From NCBI RefSeq assembly GCF_019399895.1, contig NC_091865.1, positions 9,057,001 through 9,121,000 on the forward strand: a DNA stretch of 64,000 bases, given 5' to 3'. Position 1 is the first letter of the stretch, and each line of letters opens with the position of its first letter. Under the pieces are notes generated by a model. The model had not been told where the DNA came from, did not search any database, and worked only from the letters and a program-made list of their open reading frames with translations. A program made the translations under genes and the position numbers. Shown here piece after piece: positions 58,290-64,000 of this stretch. This DNA comes from Cardiocondyla obscurior. Its lineage: Eukaryota; Arthropoda; Insecta; Hymenoptera; Formicidae.

Positions 58290-61200
58290 GCCTTTGACTA
58301 TGCGAGGAGCCGTTGGCTACAAGCCGCACGCGAGTCCGCTCAACTGGCGCGATTGCCAGGAGAATAGCGGTTCCCGAACGGTTCTGAATTCCCTCGGAAA
58401 CGAAGGAAACGGTTTATCGCGAACCGACGTTCGTGTTCTTCAAAACGACGACAGGCGTGGCCTCTCGAAAATGAATATGTTTGAATCTCAGCTGATGCTT
58501 GGAATTTACTTTATTTTTTTTTCTTTTTTTTAACGGAAAATCTTGTAACGCATCGCGACGTGTGATACGGTAACGACGGATGCCGGTCGAGTAGAGTATT
58601 TTCTCGGAGTAACGAGAGCTACGTTTAGTCACGACGGTGTCTCAATCAAGTCGACGATCGAGGCACCGTATCGCCAGGTATGTTCTGGCACAGAAAATAG
58701 ACGCTTGACAACGGGCACTTTGTAACTTAATTACGTACGGACGCATCGGCTATCGATAAGGCAACACCCGGGGGCCATTGTCGAATGCCCGCATATACGT
58801 GTACGTGCACACCGCGAGAATCCATCGTTACCCCCTCAGGTAAACGGATCCTCGGAATTATTTATGGTCCACTCTAGTCCCCGGGCTCTTCCTCCCGTGA
58901 GAATTTTTAACGCGCGGCAGTAAAGATGCGAAGGAGACGCCTTGAAGAGATAGAGTGAGGAAGAGAGAAAACGGTCTCGTGGATCTATTTCCGATTTTAA
59001 TCGCGCGAGCTGCGATATACGTCGCCGATTAGAAAGCACGGCTTGTCCCCTCTCGCCGTTCTTCTCCTTCTATTCTTCGATCATCCGCACCGATAATTCA
59101 TCATTAAACGGAAACTGAAATTCAACTGCGATTTTCTTTACGGCAAGTTATTGGAAACGAGCAGACGAGAAGCACGCTATTATTTCTCACAAAAAATTAT
59201 GTTAATGTATTTAAAAAAAATTATAATAAAGAAAATTAATGCAATTTCTAAAAAAAGAGACTGCTTTTTTTTCTTATTTGCCGTTAACGTTGGTAGAAAG
59301 TTTTTTTTAAACTTGTACAGCTCGGTCAAATCCAGTGTATACCGTCGGAGAGAATACATTCTAATTTTCATTGCACATGGGGTACATATGTCGCGACCTT
59401 CGGATCCACGAAATTATTTACGAGCGTTCCTAGTTTCTACTTGGAACGAACGACGTAGATTGTTAAATCCTGAATGTGAAGAGAAGAAAAGATACGCGAG
59501 AACGGGTCGAACGGAGGGCGAGGCGAGAAGACTCGCGAAGAACGGGGAAAGGAAGACGAGGATGACTAGGGGGAAGAAAAAGATCGCGGGAAGTTAAAGA
59601 GGAAGATCTACCCGAGGCAGGATAGGGAAAGAAAGGGTGGAGGAGATCGAGTAAGAGAAGGTACTCGAAGAGGAAGGGAAGAAAGAAAGGAAGAGAGAGA
59701 AAGAGAGATGAAGGACCAAAAGAGACGCGAGTGTCCCGGAATGCCTTTTCGAGTTTCTCGCCAAGTGGCCATCAGTTCGAAGCGCCGCGCGCTGGTCCCG
59801 GCCAGCCAGCCAGCCAGCCGAAGTCAAACGAAATCACACGGATTTACATATTATGATTTACATCCCTGTCCTCTACCTCTTCTACTCTTTCTTCTTTCGT
59901 CTCGTCTCCTGGCACCGCGCCCTCCGCCGCCATCGCGGCGCACCGCCAGCACACTCGTCTCGCGGCTTTCCGCTTTCTTTTCTCTCCACTTCGCATCTCC
60001 TTTCAACAACCCTTTCTCCGCTCTTCCTCTTTCTTTTGTGTGGATTAGAAAAGTGTACCGACGCTTCGGTTTCGTCAAATTTTCTCTCCTTTAGATATAT
60101 GCTACTAGCATGGGTGTCTTGAATAAATTTGCATCTCTCACTTTCCCGTAAACCGTAAACAGTTCTAATAGACCGTGAGATAAGGCCGAAGAAAAGCCAT
60201 TGTTGTGTAATTCAATTCTTTTGTTACTTATATTTAGTTCGAAAAATTTATCTATTTTTTAAGCGTCAAGTTAAGGGTTCGAAGCTTTGACTAATTGTTA
60301 ACTAATTGTTAGTCTAGGTTGGAAGTTTGAGGAATTTAATTCCCAGCTGCTAATTGTCAATGAAAGCAGTGTAAAGGAAGATCAAATCAGTCGATTATAT
60401 TTCTGGTAAGAAATGTTCTCTCAGCAGTCGAAGTCGTAAAGTAAACGAGCCAGTCATTCGAAGTAAAGATACTTTCATAGTTTACTCATAACGGATTTTT
60501 CTGTCGTAAATATGAAATACGTATTACCGTTATTGAATACCGCGCGTGGATAATCATTTCCGGTTTTCCAGTAACGTTTCGATCGTCAAACTTAACGTCC
60601 GCAGTTTATTTCGGTTACATTTTATATGTATATCGCCTTATCGCGGCGTTGTTAGTCTTAAGTAAGAAAAAAGAAAGAGAACCCTTAAATCAATTAATAT
60701 AAATTAAATTTCTTATTAAATTTTAACTAAAAATAAAATTTACGTCAAAATTAATTTTTCTAAACTTGCAAGGAAATAATGGCTTTCGGATTGTCGTTTC
60801 GAATGATTCAATTGCTACAACATTATGTTTCGTGATTTATTCCGTCGGCCTTTTCCTCGGAATCGTGCGGGTATCCTCGAAATTTGTCCTTCGCGAAAAT
60901 TTCCGGACGGTCGTGAAAACCGTGCGCGTAATCGACCATGCCCCGAACAACTTTGTACATTTGTCCTCGTATTCTATTACGCGGCCTGAGGCGAGAACCA
61001 GTTTGCATCTGACCTACTGCGCCGACACGAGATGGAAAGTGGTAATTGCGATCCGCTCTCCGCGGCGAAATTGCAACTTATCGCGATTAACTCGCATCGT
61101 CGTCATAGCACGACCTCGTTGTACTGATTAGTTGTAATTGGAGGAGGAACGTTGCGATCGTTGCAACAAGAGACTCTCAGATTGTTCTTGCAGTGATAAT

Positions 61201-64000
61201 TTACGAATAATACATACGATGATGGTCCAGAACCACCCACGTTATCAGCAAAAAAGACGAGAGCGCTAAATTTACAATACCAATTGTACGTACCAATCGA
61301 CAGAGACTCTGAATTGCGATCTGGAGTCGGCGAAGAAAGTTATTGACGGATTCGCGACGTATACTTTTTCTCTGTCGTGTGATCGCCGTTTAAGAAAATC
61401 TTATTTTTTAAACTTAAGAATACGACGGTGTCAATTAGGGAGACTGAAAATAATCTCGAACATTTCGAGTAGCGTTCAAAAATTTACGCGTACGGCATTC
61501 GCGGAATGGCCGCGTAGGGAAACCCGCCGGCGGTGAGAAACGGGAAAACATGCAAACCGTCTCGGCGATTTGCCGGACGTCACCCCGTAAAGTCCGCGCG
61601 GAATCTAATCAGCGGGATGATTTCGGTAATAATTTCTAGAAGCGAGGTGGGACGGAACGCGGAAGGACGGGGGAAATTAGCGCGCGACAAGCGCCGGTGG
61701 CAAAAATCCGGCTTGTGGATGATAAATCGATGATGCGCGACTCGCAAAGAGAGCCACGCATCTCGCGCGGAGGTTCACGGGCGCGAGTCAGGCGTACGCA
61801 ACCAGCCGTATGCATAAAATGTGGTAAATGCCTCTACGTCGCCTCTCCCGCCATGCCGAGACGAGCGTTTCGAAGCATGCGGATGCGCGTTAGGGCCTCT
61901 TCTTTTTCTTCCCGTCTCTTTTTATTTAATCCGTGCGCTCTCCATAGGCACCGAAGAGGTCTCGCGATAAAACGCAGCTATCCGCGGCTCTCGTGCTTGT
62001 CCCGGCTATTTCCGATAAAATCGCCGTCGCATCTTTTCTTTGCGCGAGACACGGTGTCGCGGGATCGTCGATACACATTTCCACGACGTTGCGTCTTCGA
62101 GACGTGAATCGGAGATTAAAAGGAATTCGTTTCAAATGAAACCACCGCGTGTCTATGCGCATTTTGTATTTTTGATCTCGGACGAAGCAAAAAATATTCG
62201 ACGTGTAATACAGATATCGCGAGACGGAAATGCATGGAATATCGTGCGTTATTTCGAAAGTATTTAAAAGCGTGGATAAATTATTTATTCTTACTTTTTG
62301 AAATCGAAATGCAAGCTTATCAACGAGGCTCGGGACATGGACACGTGCCAAACGCGATAACAAATATCAAACTGGCTACCCACGTTATTGTAGATGCAGA
62401 AAATCGAGGAATGTCGTGTATTATCGTGCAGCCCACAGCCTCCGGCTGAGAGCGAGAAATGTGCGTGTAACCCGATATACAGAACGTTTCAAAGGTGTGC
62501 GTCGATAGCAAGCTGGGGTCAATTAAACTCCATTTACAGTCACTTGAGCTATTACCTAAGACAATTCTAAATTTAAAACGATAAAAATATATTTTTATAT
62601 TTTTTTCTAAATGTATGAAGGCACATATAATATATTACCAGTCGGGTAGAGTTACCAAGAAGTTGGAACAATTGGCTCTGAGACTACGCGCTTGAAAAAA
62701 AGATCAGGGAATAAGTGCGAATCGAATCGCCTGTGCGCGACTCGTTGAGAAATTTCAGAACGCACGAAACGTGCCGTGTGCAGACGTCGCTGTTGGGCTT
62801 TTTACATAAGAATCGTACATGGAGAGCCGAATAACCGAGTGTAAAAAGAGAGAGAAAGAGAGAGACAGAAAGAAAAATAAGCCACCCTCGTTTTCGCAAC
62901 TGGCAAAGACGGTAAATCAAAGGAGAAAATAACTTACGGCCCGCGGCGGATGCGGGAGAAGGGCGCGACAATACGATAATAAACAAGGGATAATTCAGTA
63001 TATGTTCGTGAGATCGAGGCTCGAAATATGCCGATAAACGTGCGCGTACGAATAAACGAATTTCTCCGAACGATTACCGTGCGGTTTTTTTCCCAATCGA
63101 TTGCCACGTTGCGAAAGAGACGTGTTCGATGACGTCACGAGAGCGAAGAGAGAAAAAGAGCGACTGGTATACGTCTTCACTTGTATATTCATCCTATCGG
63201 ATAAATCTCTCTATTTTTGTACCCTTATTAGTATTTTTAAAACCGCTCCAAATGTGAGAAGAGGCCGCGCTAAAAAATGCAAATCCCTCGAGATTTCGAT
63301 TTCGCAGCACAGATCCGTGCAAATAAGATAAAAGAACCGACGCTTCATCTTTTACATTGCCGGCGAATAAATACAAAGGGATAGAAATCTTCGAACAATA
63401 AGCTTCGGTATTTGACGATAATTTCTAGCTCTTTTCAAGAGCTTTAGGATTTTCAAGACTTAGAATATGAAGGGACGGAGCTGGGAAGGCAATTCGAATT
63501 CCTCGCGCGGTGAAGCTGCTGAGGAACTTTCCAAAGGAGTGATTTAAATATGCTTATTATTATACAAAGCGGAGCATTGCGACGCGGTCGAAAGGCAGTT
63601 TTACAATTCGCGATAATAAACAATGAATTTAACTTGTGGCCTGCACAAAGGCGGCGAACGGATGCGCCGCCGCGTGCGAAAAATGACGGGCCGCGCGCCA
63701 CAAATTTTTCTGATAAGCAGCCCGCAGCCTTCGCGCCCTTCTTGCCCTTACCCGCCTTTCTCTTCCCTTTGCGGAACGTGTTCTACGCGCCTGCACGCTC
63801 ATATACGCATATAACGTGTCTACACTCCGGACTGTCGCGCAAGAGTTGCTCGACCGGCGTATTCTTTTTCTTCTCTCTTCTCCTCTCTTCCTCTCGTTCT
63901 CCACGTCTCTCAAGCGGGCCCCATTTCCAGCGCGATCGGGCCCCGGGTTCTCTCGCCCATAGCACATACGTGCATCGTATCTTCTATACAATCAGTTTGA
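58290..64000 (+). other. Dachsous intron, last part to the window edge
   Basis: Non-coding by inspection. TATCGATA lies at about 58752. A purine block (about 59560-59715) followed by a pyrimidine block (about 59870-60050) repeats the pattern seen at 41.6 kb. TGACGTCA is at 63130-63137. The next ds exon is not reached, so the intron exceeds 31.8 kb. Confidence 0.55.

Overview
This is eukaryotic nuclear DNA, almost certainly from an insect and probably a hymenopteran such as an ant. Support for this: short GT-AG introns (about 60-1000 bp) in conserved housekeeping genes, insect-type protein sequences (notably Dachsous and the V-ATPase 21-kDa proteolipid), and AT-rich intergenic DNA alternating with segments rich in CpG. 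No prokaryotic operon, CRISPR array, virus or intact mobile element is visible.

The left third (1-20.7 kb) is compact and gene-dense, with seven conserved genes in strictly alternating orientation: DNAJC1 3' end (+), DHX8/Prp22 RNA helicase (-), CPT2 (+), V-ATPase c'' subunit (-), SMYD4-like SET/MYND protein (+), Drp1 dynamin (-), FCF1 (+). Every boundary is therefore tail-to-tail or head-to-head, giving several short shared promoters and shared 3' regions. I rebuilt exon structures from splice sites and reading phase. Joined exons give 680 aa (CPT2), 209 aa (V-ATPase c''), 729 aa (Drp1) and 202 aa (FCF1), close to the family lengths.

The middle (20.7-26.7 kb) is less familiar. It holds a 5' exon/intron unit duplicated in tandem (period 206 bp) and a small, unrecognised plus-strand gene that starts with an acidic stretch. 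Next comes a strand-asymmetric polypyrimidine/polypurine block with DRE-like, Inr-like and PHO-like motifs, probably the promoter and 5' UTR region of the next gene.

From 26.76 kb to the right edge the window is dachsous (ds), the giant cadherin that pairs with Fat in planar polarity and Hippo growth control. One uninterrupted 5.4-kb exon encodes the signal peptide and about 15 cadherin repeats. It ends at a clear GTAAGT donor, and the following intron runs more than 31.8 kb without reaching the next exon. The intron has no convincing conserved protein, but it contains purine/pyrimidine switch blocks, a CpG-rich stretch, homopolymer tracts, a transposon-end-like motif, and a minus-strand TATA+Inr promoter leading to an ORF with a hydrophobic N-terminus, which may be a small nested gene.

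The genes do not form one pathway: ER co-chaperone, splicing, fatty-acid import, proton pumping, protein methylation, organelle fission, ribosome assembly and cell polarity are simply neighbours.
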